Origin: Pisaster brevispinus
Lineage: Eukaryota > Echinodermata > Asteroidea > Forcipulatida > Asteriidae
Assembly: GCA_023634235.1 (NCBI GenBank)
Contig: JAMKCF010000002.1
Location: 15,805,091 to 15,869,090 of the forward strand
Reading direction: 5' to 3'
Length of the DNA stretch: 64,000 nt
This document shows, in pieces, positions 35,101 through 47,800 of the stretch. The notes beneath the pieces were generated by a model that did no database searches, was not told the origin of the DNA, and saw only the letters and a program-made list of their open reading frames with translations. Numbering within the stretch: position 1 is the first letter of the stretch; every line of letters starts with the position of its first letter. The translations under genes and the position numbers were made by a program.

Positions 35101-38100
35101 ATCTCAAGAGTAAGTCCTCCAAGGAAGAACTGCAGAAGATGTGGGGAGAGGAGCTGACATGTGAGGAGGATGTCTTTGAGATCTTCAAGTGTTATTTGGA
35201 CGGAGAGCCCAACCGTTACGGTCACCAGGTATGGGAAAGGTTGAATACAAGTTTGTAGAAAAGAACATTTGTTCCAACCCTAAACTGTGAATAGGAAAAA
35301 TATAATAACTAACTTTTGAAAATTCCCTTGAAATAAATTCTCTTTTTTTTTGTGAGTAATCCGTCATTGCATGTAATCTGCTCTGTAGAAAGTTAACCCT
35401 CCTACTGTCTGACCATTTAATACTATTCACTGTGGTTTTGAAAGATGGATTAACTATAGCCTGCAATCATATCATGTGATGAATTCAATATAATGTTCAA
35501 TAGTAATAATTGTTGAGTATCAATTATGTCTTTTTAATGCAAACTGTCTTTTTAATGTAAAGTTTTCCTTCAACCTTATTTTATCTGGTGAATGTTTCCA
35601 TACTTGATTTTTCTCTTTAGCTCTGTGTGTCAATATAAAGCAGAGTTTAAGAATCAGGTTGCATATCAGCAACTTCTCTTTATATAACTTGTATACTCAA
35701 ACCTTTCCTCATCCTCCACCCCCTTCTAGGTGAAAAGGATGCCATGGAACGATGATGAAATCGCTCAAGAGACATCTCGTCTACGCGACAGACTCATCAG
35801 CATCAACAAGCGAGGCATCCTGACGATAAACTCACAGCCGAGTGTCAACGGAGTCCCCTCAACAGATCCCGTCGTGGGTTGGGGTGCTCCTAACGGCTAC
35901 GTCTACCAGAAGGTAAGATGTAAATCTCGATGAGTTCATCTTTGGAGGAACGAGTAGAGCTATGGGCTCAAGCTTCGTCATCAATTTTAGAGCAGCTTAT
36001 ATTCCATGGTGTTTCCAACATCAAACGGAACGCGGAGCCAGAGACCAGGTTTGGAAAAAAGTCCTATGTGTTCAAAAGCACACTTAAAATTATTCTTCCT
36101 ACTTTAGTCTGTATTCCGGTTTTTTCTTTTTGCCCTGGGGGAAAAATCTGAAAAATGTTGTCTAAAAAGCCTGAAATGTCTGTTTAAGCCTACACCATAG
36201 GTTTATGGAGGTCAGCCTTTGTACTTGATACAAAAATATTACTTCTTTGTTCCAGGAGCCAAATATCATCCCTGATTATGTTGGCTGGTTTTTTTTTTTT
36301 TTTTTAAAGTAACATTTCTAAAGGAGCCATGTTGAACTTTGGGATGTTCTTTTTATCCAGGCTTACTTGGAGTTCTTCACCTCCAGGGAGAACGTGGGTG
36401 CCTTGCTTGACATCTTGAGAGACTATCCAGCGGTCACTTACCATGTGGTCAATCATAACGTAAGTTCTTATTCAGACAAAGAGTAGATCACTGTTTCAAG
36501 TTTGTGATGATTTTTTGTTCATACCTTTGTCTTTACAAATTTATACCATTCAAAACCAAACTGTCTTGCTTCAAGAATTGTATTTCCGATGTTGTAGAGA
36601 GATGTGATGGCTTTTTTGGGATTGCTGGTGCCATGTTTAGGGTAATTTAACTGTTGTTTCTCGTGATTTATCCAATGCAGGTCTTCTGCAACTTATTTTG
36701 TTGTTGTTGTTGTTGGAAGTTGCCAATTACAAAGCGGTATGACTAAAAATTGGGAAAGGGTATAACCGAAGAGGGAACCAAAAAGTAGCAGAGGTTTATT
36801 TATTAACCAAATTGAAAGGAGACAAAATACTAAATATTCTTAATTTTTTAATTTGATTGACCTTTTGAGAATTTGACAAAAAGTATAAAAGCTTTGACCC
36901 CCCTGTGAATGGAACTATAGGGTAAGGAGGATATAACCAACACGGATAGACAGCGGCCGATTGCCGTGACATGGGGCGTCTTTCCAGGCGCTGAAATTAT
37001 TCAGCCCACCATCGTAGATCCAGTCAGCTTCATGGTGTGGAAGGTGAGTGAAGTTTGTTGTTGATTACCCTTTTTTTCCCTCCTGGTATTTAAGGTAGTT
37101 TACCGTCTTAAGGTAGGGGTTGTTGGGTAGGAAATAGACACTGGTTGTGGTGCATTGGTTGGGGCAAGGGATGGGTATTCAGAAGTCTAATCCTTAATGG
37201 TACGGTCATAGGTTGGTTTCGTCAACTGAAGGCAATCCTTTGGAAATTCAAATTTTTCAAAATATTTGTATTGATTTCTAATAGTTTCACAGAATGCTAA
37301 CTGCCTTGTCCTTTGATTGATTGGTAGAACACGCGTCATGTGCCATCCTTTATTTTGCCACATGTACTGCCGCACTGCTAGTGCTCCAAAATTTAATACA
37401 TGTATTGGAGTCCAATATGGATAATTATTGGACCCTTTGCAGCATCAATTTAAGAATGATCATTCCCCGCAGGTTTGTCCAACCGAGGTAAGGCCGTTTC
37501 ACGGTGGGCAAGTTGGTGTAGTCCGGATTTCACCTTGTGATTTTGTTCTTCAATAATGCAATCATATGCACCCAATATTTGTGTAATATTCTTACTTGAT
37601 TATTATCCGTTGAATATTTCCGTGCATGGCAAATGGTCAGGATTTGTAAACTTTATTTCATTTTATGTGCATGAGTATTGAGTCTTATGGTCAGTCGTTT
37701 TCGTTGTTGAGGTTTTTTATGAAATGTAGGCTTAGTTGAACTTGGGCTTTGTTTTGGCCTCCCTTGCAATGTCAAGTTGGCTTTGCAGAATGAGTGTTTA
37801 CAGGTATTAAACAGGGTTGGTGAGGATAAAAAATTGTTCAGTTTTAGTCAATTTTTCTGTGAAATATTTCCCTCTGAAATAAAGTCATATTCGAGAAAAA
37901 TTCATCTGAAAACCTAAAAAAAACCAGACTATTTTGTCGGCTCTACCAATCCTGTATAATACTGTTAAAGTTAATCGGTCTTCAACTTTCCTTGTTTCAA
38001 AACCGAATTCATCAAAACATTCCTATTGATAAACTCTGGGCCAGTGTATGCTTCGCCTGGGTCCAATTTCATAGAGCTGCTTATGGTGAAAATATTACTT

Positions 38101-40377
38101 AACAATTTCCTGCTTCGCAAAAATGAGCAGGATACCAGTCACAATGGTACACTTGTGACATGGTATTTTGGCTGGTAACCATATTTTGTTGTGCTCTTTA
38201 AAATCGGGCCCAGTTTGTGACCTCCATACTTAAGTGTCTATGGAGCCAAAGGTTATAACTTAATCCACCAAATAATCAGTGGAAGGGTGACATGATGCAC
38301 CTTTAAGGCTCCGATCTAAACGTCTTAAAAATTCAAAATCACCATCTTGCTGACCCCTTTTTAAACGCCACATAACGGATCTTAGAATGTGTTCCGTTTC
38401 ATTTGCATGTTGTCATCAATCTATGGCCTCGCTACTTAGGCCGTACTTTTAATTTGTTGTTAGCACTGCACTTAACCCCTCAGCCCCTCCCTGGCTCACA
38501 GCTCTGAAGGAAGGGAATAGCTGGCTCTTACCATTCCAGGCAGAAATGTACCTTTGTTGTGCATGTGGTGAGATATGGGTAGTCATTGGTAATTGCTACC
38601 CACTGGTAAACTAAAAGCAATGATTGTTCAGGCATACATGAGGTGATGAAAGGGTTTTATGATTAATTTTGTATTATCGTAGTAGATTTAAATATTGAAT
38701 TGAATGACAACTTAATTTGCATTCTGTCATGGTGAGTGAACCCTGCATTGTCTCTTCTGCATTTATAAAAAAGTTTTCATAACATCACTCTTTGTACTAT
38801 TTTATATTCGTTAAAGTCTTTGTCCCCATCCAATCCCATTCCTCACTTTCTTTGCCAGCATCTGAACAGGTGCCTCTTATAAGATAAATGGATTGATTTT
38901 TTCAACCTGCATGTACCCATCTCGTCTAACCTGTCATCACCTGTTATCGGCCTCCTTTTAACCCATCCTTCAACCTTCCTTCTACTAACTTTCCCATGAT
39001 GTGGTAAATGAAGCATTAGCTCAGCTTGGTCAGAGCGTGTGACCCTGTGAGGTCACACAGGCCGTGGGTTCGAATCCCGCATGCTCCAATGTATCCATAT
39101 TACATGGGATCTCAAAACCATCTTTCTCCCCATCTCCCTCCTCAGTCTTTCTTTCCACATCTCTAGCCCATCTCAGAGTAACCGTTAACCCTGCCATTTC
39201 ATTGATTTTATATATATATATTTTTTTTCATTTGTTAGATTGAGTCACTACATATCCCCATTCCCAATGTACATATATACAGGCCTATAATTCAATAGAA
39301 GAAACCACAAGGCTCGTAGCTCAAACTTTTACTGGACCAGAATTTTCTTTATAAGACCAGGATAAAAATAAAGAAAATCTGTCAACAAAAAAATATAGCT
39401 TTATTGAAGAATAATGGCATTAGTGTTTGGGATTGAGTGTTTTTTGTTGTTGTACTTTTTACTTTGTGTATTTCTGTAATGCCATTTTGATGTTTCTATT
39501 TTTGTAGTATTTTTATAATGTATTCATGTACCCCTGTATTTCGGTGTTGCTATTTAATATTTTTATCTGTGCAATGTTTAACTTGTCTTTCTTTCCTTGT
39601 AATGCCACATAAATCAGCTTTGTGCTGCCAGTCTGCTTTTTAATTAAATAACAAAATCAATGAAAAATACATATCAAAAATTGGTCCACTAAAGTCATGT
39701 ATAGTAAGGAATAGGGGGTATGAGTGAAGTTAATTAAACTCACCTATGGTGGAGAAAGGGTTTAAACCAAGGGCAGACTGTGCTGGGTTGAGGGGGCGGG
39801 AGAATGTATTAACATAGACATAGAATTTCATTTTTCTTTCTAGACTATAAACAGATCAATGGTATGTTTCACTTTGTTTCAAGGAAACTCACATCAGTCT
39901 TTGGCCATAAACCAGCTTGTGTTCTCACATCTAGCCATTAATGCATTTTCATTCATATTTAAAGTTAAAATGGAATTCAATATATTTGTTTTTAGTTCAC
40001 CATTTTAATTGCTTCCTTCCATTGCCCATAGACTGAGAAAGAATTCCCTGCAAACTACCTTAGTTTAAAGGGAAAGACTGACGGTCAAGTTTTAATACAA
40101 GCTTTACCCTGTTGTGCTACAGGATGAAGCGTTCGGACTCTGGAAGGAACAGTGGGGTCACATCTACGAGGAAGGTTCCCCATCTCGTCAGATCATCAAC
40201 CACATCCATGACACCTTCTATCTGGTCAACCTGGTTAACAATGACTACATCAATGGTAAAGATCTCCTCTTTGAGGTGTTAGAGAGGATGCTGGTGAGGC
40301 GACAGGAGAGGCAGATAGAGGAGACAGAAGGGCCTGATGTGGATGAGGAGATTAGTACCAAGAAACTTAAGATGTAG
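29137..40377 (+). CDS. MTHFR: methylenetetrahydrofolate reductase (11 coding exons, 670 aa)
   Basis: FAD enzyme that reduces 5,10-methylene-THF to 5-methyl-THF with NADPH, feeding methionine synthesis; cytosolic. Coding exons: 29137-29366, 29578-29816, 32286-32405, 32857-33050, 33820-33974, 34491-34688, 35012-35228, 35730-35912, 36361-36459, 36921-37043, 40123-40377; phases agree. Residues 1-40 are Ser-rich, as in vertebrate MTHFR, and T41 in CNTPLIDR corresponds to the Thr34-Pro priming phosphosite. The catalytic domain begins at [15 protein letters not shown], with E61 equivalent to human E63. [35 protein letters not shown] and [15 protein letters not shown] are family signatures. The C-terminal SAM-binding regulatory half (about 360-640) is present, including [16 protein letters not shown] and [13 protein letters not shown], so S-adenosylmethionine feedback is expected. 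Length is close to human (656 aa). Introns carry a LINE fragment, MITEs, satellite units and SINE-like tRNA relics. Confidence 0.97.
29454..29526 (+). mobile_element. tRNA-Thr-like SINE head just before MTHFR exon 2
   Basis: GTTGCTCAGTTAGAAGAGCA forms a D-arm, TTTGTAA an anticodon loop (UGU) and CAGGTTCAAATTC a T-arm box. Acceptor pairing is lost. The sequence runs into the pyrimidine-rich tract and the acceptor of exon 2 at 29577. Confidence 0.5.
31080..31945 (+). mobile_element. 5'-truncated non-LTR retrotransposon (CR1/L2-like), broken
   Basis: Encodes the C-terminal part of a reverse transcriptase [16 protein letters not shown] in one frame (to the TGA at 31238-31240), then [31 protein letters not shown] and [10 protein letters not shown] in another frame from 31237. 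So there is a frameshift at about 31236. The second frame runs to about 32043. The element ends with an (ATT)n tract (31926-31945), the usual 3' tail of CR1/L2-type elements. It lies in MTHFR intron 2 in sense orientation and is inactive. Confidence 0.8.
34022..34075 (+). repeat. 115-bp satellite, partial unit
   Basis: CCCTCCTACTGTCTGACCATT followed by CAATATCGTCCA; matches the start of units at 6803 and 35396. In MTHFR intron 5. Confidence 0.6.
34181..34383. mobile_element. MITE with 'GGGCCCAATTTCATA' ends, copy 2
   Basis: Left end (ATCCAACTTCATAGAGCTGC) and right end (GCAGCTCTATGAAATTGGGC) are inverted repeats. About 200 bp, in MTHFR intron 5. Confidence 0.7.
35395..35490 (+). repeat. 115-bp satellite, single unit
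   Basis: Begins AACCCTCCTACTGTCTGACC and continues CACTGTGGTTTTGAAAGATGG, then the CCTGCAATCATATCATGTG block. In MTHFR intron 7. Confidence 0.65.
38058..38212. mobile_element. MITE with 'GGGCCCAATTTCATA' ends, copy 3
   Basis: Starts GGGTCCAATTTCATAGAGCT, contains CAGGATACCAGTCACAATG and TTTTGGCTGGTAACC, and ends AAAATCGGGCCC. In MTHFR intron 10. Confidence 0.6.
39010..39087 (+). other. tRNA-like sequence, probably a tRNA relic
   Basis: Acceptor-like ends GAAGCAT/ATGCTCC pair with one mismatch. D-stem GCTC/GAGC is intact. TGTGACC/GGTCACA is a perfect 7-bp stem around a 6-nt loop, and GTGGGTTCGAATCCCGC is a good T-arm. The anticodon arm is abnormal (7-bp stem, 6-nt loop), so no anticodon can be assigned. 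It lies in the long MTHFR intron 10. A functional tRNA is unlikely but not excluded. Confidence 0.4.
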
Positions 40378-40555
40378 CCTGGGAAAGTGAAAATACGAAG
40401 ACCTTTGATTGTTTTTATTTCGTTGTGGGTTTATTGTTTTTGCGCTTCATGGGTGAAATTGTAGTTCTGAAATAGATGACGGTCTCTTTATGAGCTGGAG
40501 ACAAAACCCCTCTAGAGGGAGTTTTAAGCTTAAACTACAGGTTTGAACGTATTCA

Positions 40556-40735
40556 AATTTTGTTTGTGAATGCTGCGGCCAGCGATGCAGTTGGTACCTG
40601 CTGTGGCCTCACTAAATGTGGATGGATTCGACATTCTTGATGAAAATACATTGACAGCTTTTTTGCCATGTTTGCTCATTCAGTAGATACTGTATTCAGC
40701 TGAAACTTTCACAGTTGACTTTTAGTGTATCTTTC
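40556..40735 (+). repeat. dispersed repeat, copy A (copy B at 63820-64000)
   Basis: GTTTGTGAATGCTGCGGCCAG and many following blocks (GTGGATGGA, GACATTCTTGATG, ACTGTATTCAG, TTAGTGTAT) recur in the same order and orientation at 63820-64000. Confidence 0.75.
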
Positions 40736-41441
40736 AAGATAGTTTGGCCTACAAGTCAGCATTCTGTTAAAAAAACAAACAATCTAGGACCCTACCTCTG
40801 ACTGGATGGGTATAGACTTTTAGCTACAGTTGCCAAATTTATGTTGTTGGGGTTTTGGTGTTTTTTGTTTGTTTTTTTTTCTTCTCATTTCCGAGGAATT
40901 AAATGATCTATAGTAGAAATCTTTACAAATATAACCAGTGTGATGTTAGAGAAATACTGGATGATAATAGACTTAAAACTTGGTGCAGGTGAAAGAGTTT
41001 TTAACTTTTACACTTACAATCTTGATACGGGACAATTTGTTTTGAAAACTAGGTCCAATTGGAAATAAAGAATGTGAACATTTGGAACCTCGGTGTATGT
41101 AAATAATAAGAGGGCATTTAAGGTGAAACCCTGTATCCACTTTTTGGTCTTAAAGGTTGTTACTACTTGTACTTAAAGTGTGTTTAGGAAGCCATTTGGG
41201 AGTTAATTTTGGAATAAAATCAGTACCGGTACAGTAACTTAGGGTGCGCTATCGCAATAATAACCAAAAACTTCCGGGTTGACTTGACCATTGGTTAATA
41301 ACTGGTCAGCGACCAAAACAGTTATTGGTTACAACAGCGAAAAACGCACCCTTAATAGGTCACAAGTGAACGCTCAAATTGGATTCTCCGGACTAAAGAT
41401 GGTGGTCCTACGTCTGATGGTTTGGACCAACCTCCAGAGTG

Positions 41442-41547
41442 GCATAGCCTGGTACCATTGTCCAGGTTGGGCATAGCCTGGCACCATTGTCCAGTTGGGC
41501 ATAGCCTGGTACCACTGTCCAGGTTGGGCATAGCCTGGTACCATTGT
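41442..41547. repeat. minisatellite, about 29-30-bp unit, four copies
   Basis: GGGCATAGCCTGGTACCATT followed by GTCCAGGTT, repeated with small changes, in the MTHFR 3' flank. Confidence 0.8.
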
Positions 41548-42396
41548 GCCATACAGGTTCATTCAGAACTGTGTGTGGGTGTTCGTCATCTCTAAAAGTT
41601 GCCCTGAACCAACCACGTCTTACTGTCTCTAGCCCAATATATAAATGATGATAATAATAAGTTAAATCACTCTAAAGCTAATGAACTGTAGATTTTGAGA
41701 GAAACCAAAATGTTGAAAAATTTCAACCTTGTCTGGGTTTTGTGGTGATTTTTGAATTCGGTGGCACTAAAAAGGTCCCATCTTTCACACAAATCTCCAT
41801 TTGCGTGCTATTTTCTAGTCTTACAGGTCACTTTCATCATATTTAATAAATCTCCAAGCTTAATTAAACTTTTAACCCTTATAACAGCTTTTACTTTTTG
41901 GTATTCCATATATTTCTTATATACTTATGTATACCAAGTATGCTTTAGCCGTGTCATATCTTTTTGTATATTGCCTATGAATATTTTATTTTTCCTTCTA
42001 CATTTCACCCTGCAATGTTTCTGAAAATATTTAACCCAAAGATGGAAATTGCATGTGTGGACTTTATAAAAGTATCCCACCGCGAACAAAACTATCATTC
42101 GTTAATCTTTTTAAAAAGCTCTCAATTTCTTGAATTGTTAAATAAATTCAGAGTTGTTTGATGCATTCATGAGGGTTCAAAGAATTTGATATTTTATCTT
42201 TAACAAGTTTTTAAACTTTGACAAATTCTGTCACCCTGAATTTCAAATGTTCGCGATATATTGTTTTAATTAGATTTTTGGCCAAGCCTGATCAATTTGA
42301 ACCATCCCAATTGGTTACAGTTCTCCGAAATTTTACTAGAATTGCCAAGCACAGTTTGATATAGATGTACATTTGAACTATCTCTCAGAGCAGAGC

Positions 42397-42481
42397 AGAA
42401 AGGACTTATAAGACCTAGAAAGACCCAGTCATGTCTGCTCTAAGCTGACTGGGTCTGTCTATGCCTTTATAAGTCCTTTCT
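42397..42481. repeat. hairpin, arms of about 35 bp
   Basis: AGAAAGGACTTATAAG...GACCCAGTCA (42397-42431) pairs with TGACTGGGTC...TTATAAGTCCTTTCT (42446-42481). There is a short mismatched centre in each arm and a 14-nt loop. Confidence 0.7.
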
Positions 42482-44355
42482 CCTCTCGGCCAGTAACGGC
42501 CAGTTAACCACATTTGTGCGTTTATTTTTTCAGGTTAAGTTGTATTTAGGTTTTGCAGTGTATAGAAATGTGTCCCAACTGTAACAAAACTTGTTCATCC
42601 GCAAGTAAAGTAAAAAGTCAGTGATGTTAGAATGTGATTATTAAGGTATTCTATGTTATCTATTACTACAGTATTAGTGAACGGCAAACAATCATTTTCT
42701 ATCTTTTTTTCCTTTTTTTACTTTTGTGCTGAAATGAATTATTTATTTTCATGTTTCACTGAGCGATTTCATTAAACTTGTAACATGCCCTTGCCCTTCA
42801 ATCATTGTGTCAACTTGTGCCATTATTAGCAAAAGTTTAATTTTAACTTTATGTAACCAGAGGAATGTTGTCTTTGTATTTTGTTTTTTTGGAGTCCAAC
42901 TGCAAGTTAAAATCATATGATACGCCTTTGTGTTCTACACCGTATTTGTGCACTACACTGTATATCGCATGGCAGCCTCATCGTATCACCTCTCGTACTA
43001 ACCCCTGGTAGGGATGTACTGAAAAACATCCGATTGTGTCCCAAGAGTGACTGCTCTGTGCACACACTTGATAACAAATTTTGAGCCCTTTTGAGATGCT
43101 TAATAGGGGCGTGTCGAAATGCAAGTGTTTTGTCGCAATTCCATTTTGAATGAATCATGTGTTTACACAGTCACCCTAAACTGCACACAGTGAGACATGC
43201 CACAAGGTAAGAAGAATGAGAGGGGACTAAGTGCATAATACTGACTAGCCATGCAATGAAGGTCCCAGTCCATAAAATAAAGTGAACACTACACTGGAGT
43301 CATTGGAAACGATGTTTAATGGTGGCAGAATATGGGAAATTTTAACAAAATAATTAAGTACAGTAGACTATTGCCAACAGCACCTGGTCTATAACAGACA
43401 CTCAAATTGCATATTGATCACATGCAATTTACCTGCACTGAATGTGATAAAAAGAAAGTAACAACATCATTGTCTTTATGTCAATCTGGTGGAGGCCAGA
43501 TTTCAATATAGATTGACTGAATTCTACCTGAATGAACTACTTTACTCGCTACATCATCTCTGTGGAATTTTATTTTCAAGTTTGTTGGCTTTTGCAGACA
43601 ATATGTTGCAAAACTTTTGTGATAACACGAGGATGTCTTATGTGGTTTAATTAGCCTGTCCCATGAAATATGCTAATTACATTCACATTATGCATACATA
43701 CGCTATGGGTTGGCAAATACAATGTACCATAAGAGTTATGCATTAGGCAGGTGAAAAAATGCCTATTTGTCACACTGACATCGGCCCCAAGCAAAAAGGT
43801 GCGATTTCCCACATTTTGTCAACCAGTAGTGCTAGTGCTCACTGCGCATGAGTGATTGACATCTTCCATGGGAAGGATTCGTAATACACGTGTAGTTCAT
43901 GACAATTGTAGGCATCTAAATAACAGTCATAGATGGCTTCAACTATCTGTTAAATATTGATAAGTCATATGAGGCTTTGGTAGCCAATCAAATACCAAGC
44001 TATGTGGGCATTCGGAGATGCTCGACCATGTAATGGTGCATAACCTGGGAAATATTGATGTTGTTTCAATCTAGGACTCGGAAAGCACTGCATATTATAT
44101 TCTATAGTTTATAACTATACACCAACAGAAAAAAACTAAAAGAATCTGTTTATATCATAAATAAAAAGATGCATGAGATATTTCGTCCCTATTAAATCCG
44201 ACCTTCAAATAACAAAATCAACTTTTTTATAAACTTTACAGTCATGACAGTCAATAAAAAAAAGAAAAATATAGTAAATGGTCTGACTTTTGGACCCGAC
44301 AGTCTTTGTCAAAGGCTAAATGACAACACAACAAACAAGTATACAATGTGTCGGT

Positions 44356-44461
44356 GTAACAGAAGTCAAGTGGAAAGAAATGAAAAGAGAAACAGCGGCA
44401 GAAAGCACACGGAATGCTCTCCCCCCCCCCTCTTCATTTCTTTCAACTTGACTTCTGTTAC
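44356..44461. repeat. 28-bp inverted repeat (27/28) flanking a C-run
   Basis: GTAACAGAAGTCAAGTGGAA... (44356-44383) and its reverse complement at 44434-44461 differ at one base and enclose about 50 nt. It lies about 400 bp beyond the SCO1 stop, so it could sit in the SCO1 3' UTR. Confidence 0.75.
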
Positions 44462-44865
44462 AACAGTATACAGTCGACCCTAGTTGTAAGGAGCACTGTT
44501 ATAAAAGAGGTTCTGCTTTATATAAAGCAGCAAATTCTCAAGTCCCAAATCTCGTTTTCTACTTAGTGTTTTTTGTGTGTTTTACTGTTCTCTTATAACA
44601 ACATTCCTGTTTTAAAGAGGTAATTTAGGTAGTCCAAGCGCCCTTGTTTTAATGAGGGTGGACTGTACTTGTTTATGTGTGTGGTGTCATTAAGTCTTAG
44701 AGAAAGACTGCTAGGATCAAAACAGGTCTATTACCTTCTTTTTTTTTGCATTGATAATATAGGTCCTTTTGGTTGGTAAGCTGTTTGCAAAAGTTCATAC
44801 ATTCTATTTTCGACAATAAAAAAAAGAAGAAGTGGAATTGTGTAGATTGCCGTTCTGATTTCAAC

Positions 44866-47800
44866 TCATGCCTTGAGTGCCATGTATTTCCTCATGTGTG
44901 ATGCAATTCCTCCAGCGACTTGTTCGTCGTTCTTGTTCTGACCGAAATAATCCACAAACTCTCCGTCTGGGTTCATGAGATACATGATGATTGTGTGGTC
45001 CACCTGTAAATATCCAAACACAATTAAGAAGTGAATTGAAAAGCTTCATTACGTTTCAAAGTTTCTAATCGAATGTTTTACGAATTCCTAAATTACTAAA
45101 CCACAAGGGCAACCGTCTGGGTTAATTTCAATTCGACAAGAATTGACTAGAATAGGCTTTTAACCTGTGACTTCCGGAATAACGTGGCGGCGCTCAACCA
45201 ATTGAGTTATCTACCCCTAATGTTGGGGGTCTCCCTAGCCCTGGTAGGACGTCAGTGTATGTTGCACGTTGTATGCAACGGAGGTGTCCAACCTGGGCTA
45301 GGGGTCTCCTTGTTTTGTCAATATCTTTGTTCAGAGGTGCCAGTCAGAAGCCATTCAACCTGAAACTGTCGTTTACCCATAGATTACACCCAAGTCTATG
45401 ATACTACCTGGGAAGCGACAGTACAGGGATCACCTTAACAGGATGTGACTTTTTATTTCAAATATCAAGTAACAATCCCCAAGGAAAACTGGATAACTGG
45501 AACTGGAAACTGGAACTGGAAACTGGATAAGTTTTAAATTGACTAGAACACATTTTGTGACCTCCGGTTTAAGGTGCCAGTGCTCTACCAACTGAGCTGT
45601 TTTGCTGTAGCATATGACAGACGTCAAGAAGATAAAGGAAAAATGAGTGACTTACAATGTAATCGTTATCATCGTCCTTGGGTCCTTGGCTGTGATAAAC
45701 GCGGAAGTTTTTCGCTACTTCTTCGACCTGTTCCTTCGTTCCAGTCAGCCCAATTAAGCCTGGATAAAATTCTATGGAGGAATAACAAACGAAGGAATGA
45801 GACATTTACAAGCTATAAACTCCAGGAGTGCAGAGGGGTTGATTGTACTGGGGGATGATTAACCCTCCTACAAGAGGGGGCAAAGACATTATTTGGGGGG
45901 CTGTTGAATGTATTGAACCATTCATTTGATTTCATTTGGCAAGAGGGGGAGGCAAGAATTCTGACTGCCCGCCCCCCCCCCCCTCAACTGATTACATCAC
46001 TGCTCTTGGTGACTTTTTCCAGCAATTTGACAGACCATTTGAAACCAAGTCTGATCTAAGAGTTACCTTTTACATATTCTGCAACCACTTCGACAGTATC
46101 CCTCTCTGGGTCGATGGTAATGAATAACGGAGTCACATCTGGAAGATTGGGACTTTTATCTGACAGAAATAAAAGTAGTAATGTTAATAATATTAAAAAA
46201 ATGAAAATTTTTAAGTGCAATGATGAGAATATTTTCATGACCTGAAAGATGGTATGTTCCATTCAACTTTGAAAATAAGGACTAGGTATAGTATTTAACT
46301 TGTGCTCGACAAATTACCTTTGAGACATTCTTTGATCAGCTTTACTTCCTACTTACGTATTTTCTCAACAGCTATTGCCATTTTTTCCAACTCGTCAGGG
46401 CAGATGTCTGGACAATGTGTAAACCCAAAGTACAGCAACAGCCACTGGCCCAGATAGTCTTTGTTTGTCTTTGGTTTTCCAGTGTGGTCAACCAATGAGA
46501 ACGGGCCTCCTATGGCCGCTTTGCCAACGGCTTTACTCCTCTCTCTTTCAATTTCTGTAAAAAACAAGAAAGTTACAGATCCCTGACCATTTAAAAACGC
46601 ATTTGTGATGATCGTTACACCCCCGGAAGGACCAGAAGATTACGGACAATGCTAGTCATTTTATCAAGGATGGTCATTTAGAGTGTGTCTTTGACAACAG
46701 ACCCTCCCATATCAGCCCGGCGGTTTCTCCACTCTATGGCAAGACAACACCAAAATGTTTAAACTTTGATAGAATCCATATGCCCCTTCAAATAATTAGC
46801 AGTTGTTATTCAGGATATACCGGACAGCCCTCAATCCTCCGCAATCCAACAACTTTCTAATTTGGATTTTTGACGGCTTGGGAAAGTTAAGGTTAAGAAT
46901 AGGCCCTTCCCATGAAATATGTAAATTGTACAGCCCGATAGCGCTACCGGCTGGTAAAATGAGGGAACATCGTGACTTTTTTGTATGGGGCTGATAGTGG
47001 CGTGACGTGACGTCTCCCAAGTGCACGACTCTATGGCGTTTGCCAGCGAATAGTGTCTATACGCATGCGTGATTGAAATTAGCGCATTTCTTTGGAAGGG
47101 CTCATTGTTATTTGAGTCTTTAGTACCAAAGTTAGACATCTTCCTATATAGGAATTTGAAGCATAGGTTTTAAATCGAATCTCCTCCGTTAACTTAATTC
47201 CATTGAATTCATGTCTTACCCAATTGTTTCTTGCGTTGCGCAAACTTAAACCCAACCAACAGGGTGCCGCTGAGGATAAATGTCACCAAGACAGTCTTCC
47301 ATGTCACTGGCTGAAATTGAATATAAAAAAATAATAAAAATAAAATGGTAATTCTCAATGGGCAAGATGCGACCATTTCCTTTTTCCTTTCCAAAGTTAT
47401 GTTCCCATCCTACATCCACTCTCATTCTTTCAATTCTACCCCTTATAATTAATTAATTTATCTTTCTAGAAGTTTTTTTCTTCTTTATTTTTTTCTATTC
47501 TTTCTTTCTTGTTTCACTACGTTGTTGTTGTTTGTTTGTTTTGTTTTGTTTGGTTTTTTTTTTTTGGGGGGGGGGGTTTGGGGGGAGGCTATGTTGATCA
47601 TTGTATTCAATATTTGTTGAGTTTGAGTTTGAGTAATAAACTTACAACACATTGTCACAATGACTGGTAAATTAAAACTACTCATTGATCTATTTTAAGT
47701 TAGTTACAATCGACCTCACATTTTTACATAAAGTATGAGAGGTGGACTTTAACAACAGGGAAACTGTGAAATTAACTTAACAGGGAAACCTAAAATATAA

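Larger units (their letters stand above)
40378..44865. other. MTHFR 3' UTR and tail-to-tail intergenic region
   Basis: Between the MTHFR stop and the SCO1 stop. Contains a dispersed repeat (40556-40735, second copy at the window's right end), AATAAA at about 41064, a 29-30-bp minisatellite (41442-41547), a hairpin (42397-42481) and a 28-bp inverted repeat (44356-44461). No coding gene is supported. Confidence 0.55.

Noticed and set aside
39010..39087. Functional tRNA gene
   Set aside because: The anticodon arm has a 7-bp stem and 6-nt loop and the acceptor stem has a mismatch, so I list it only as a relic.
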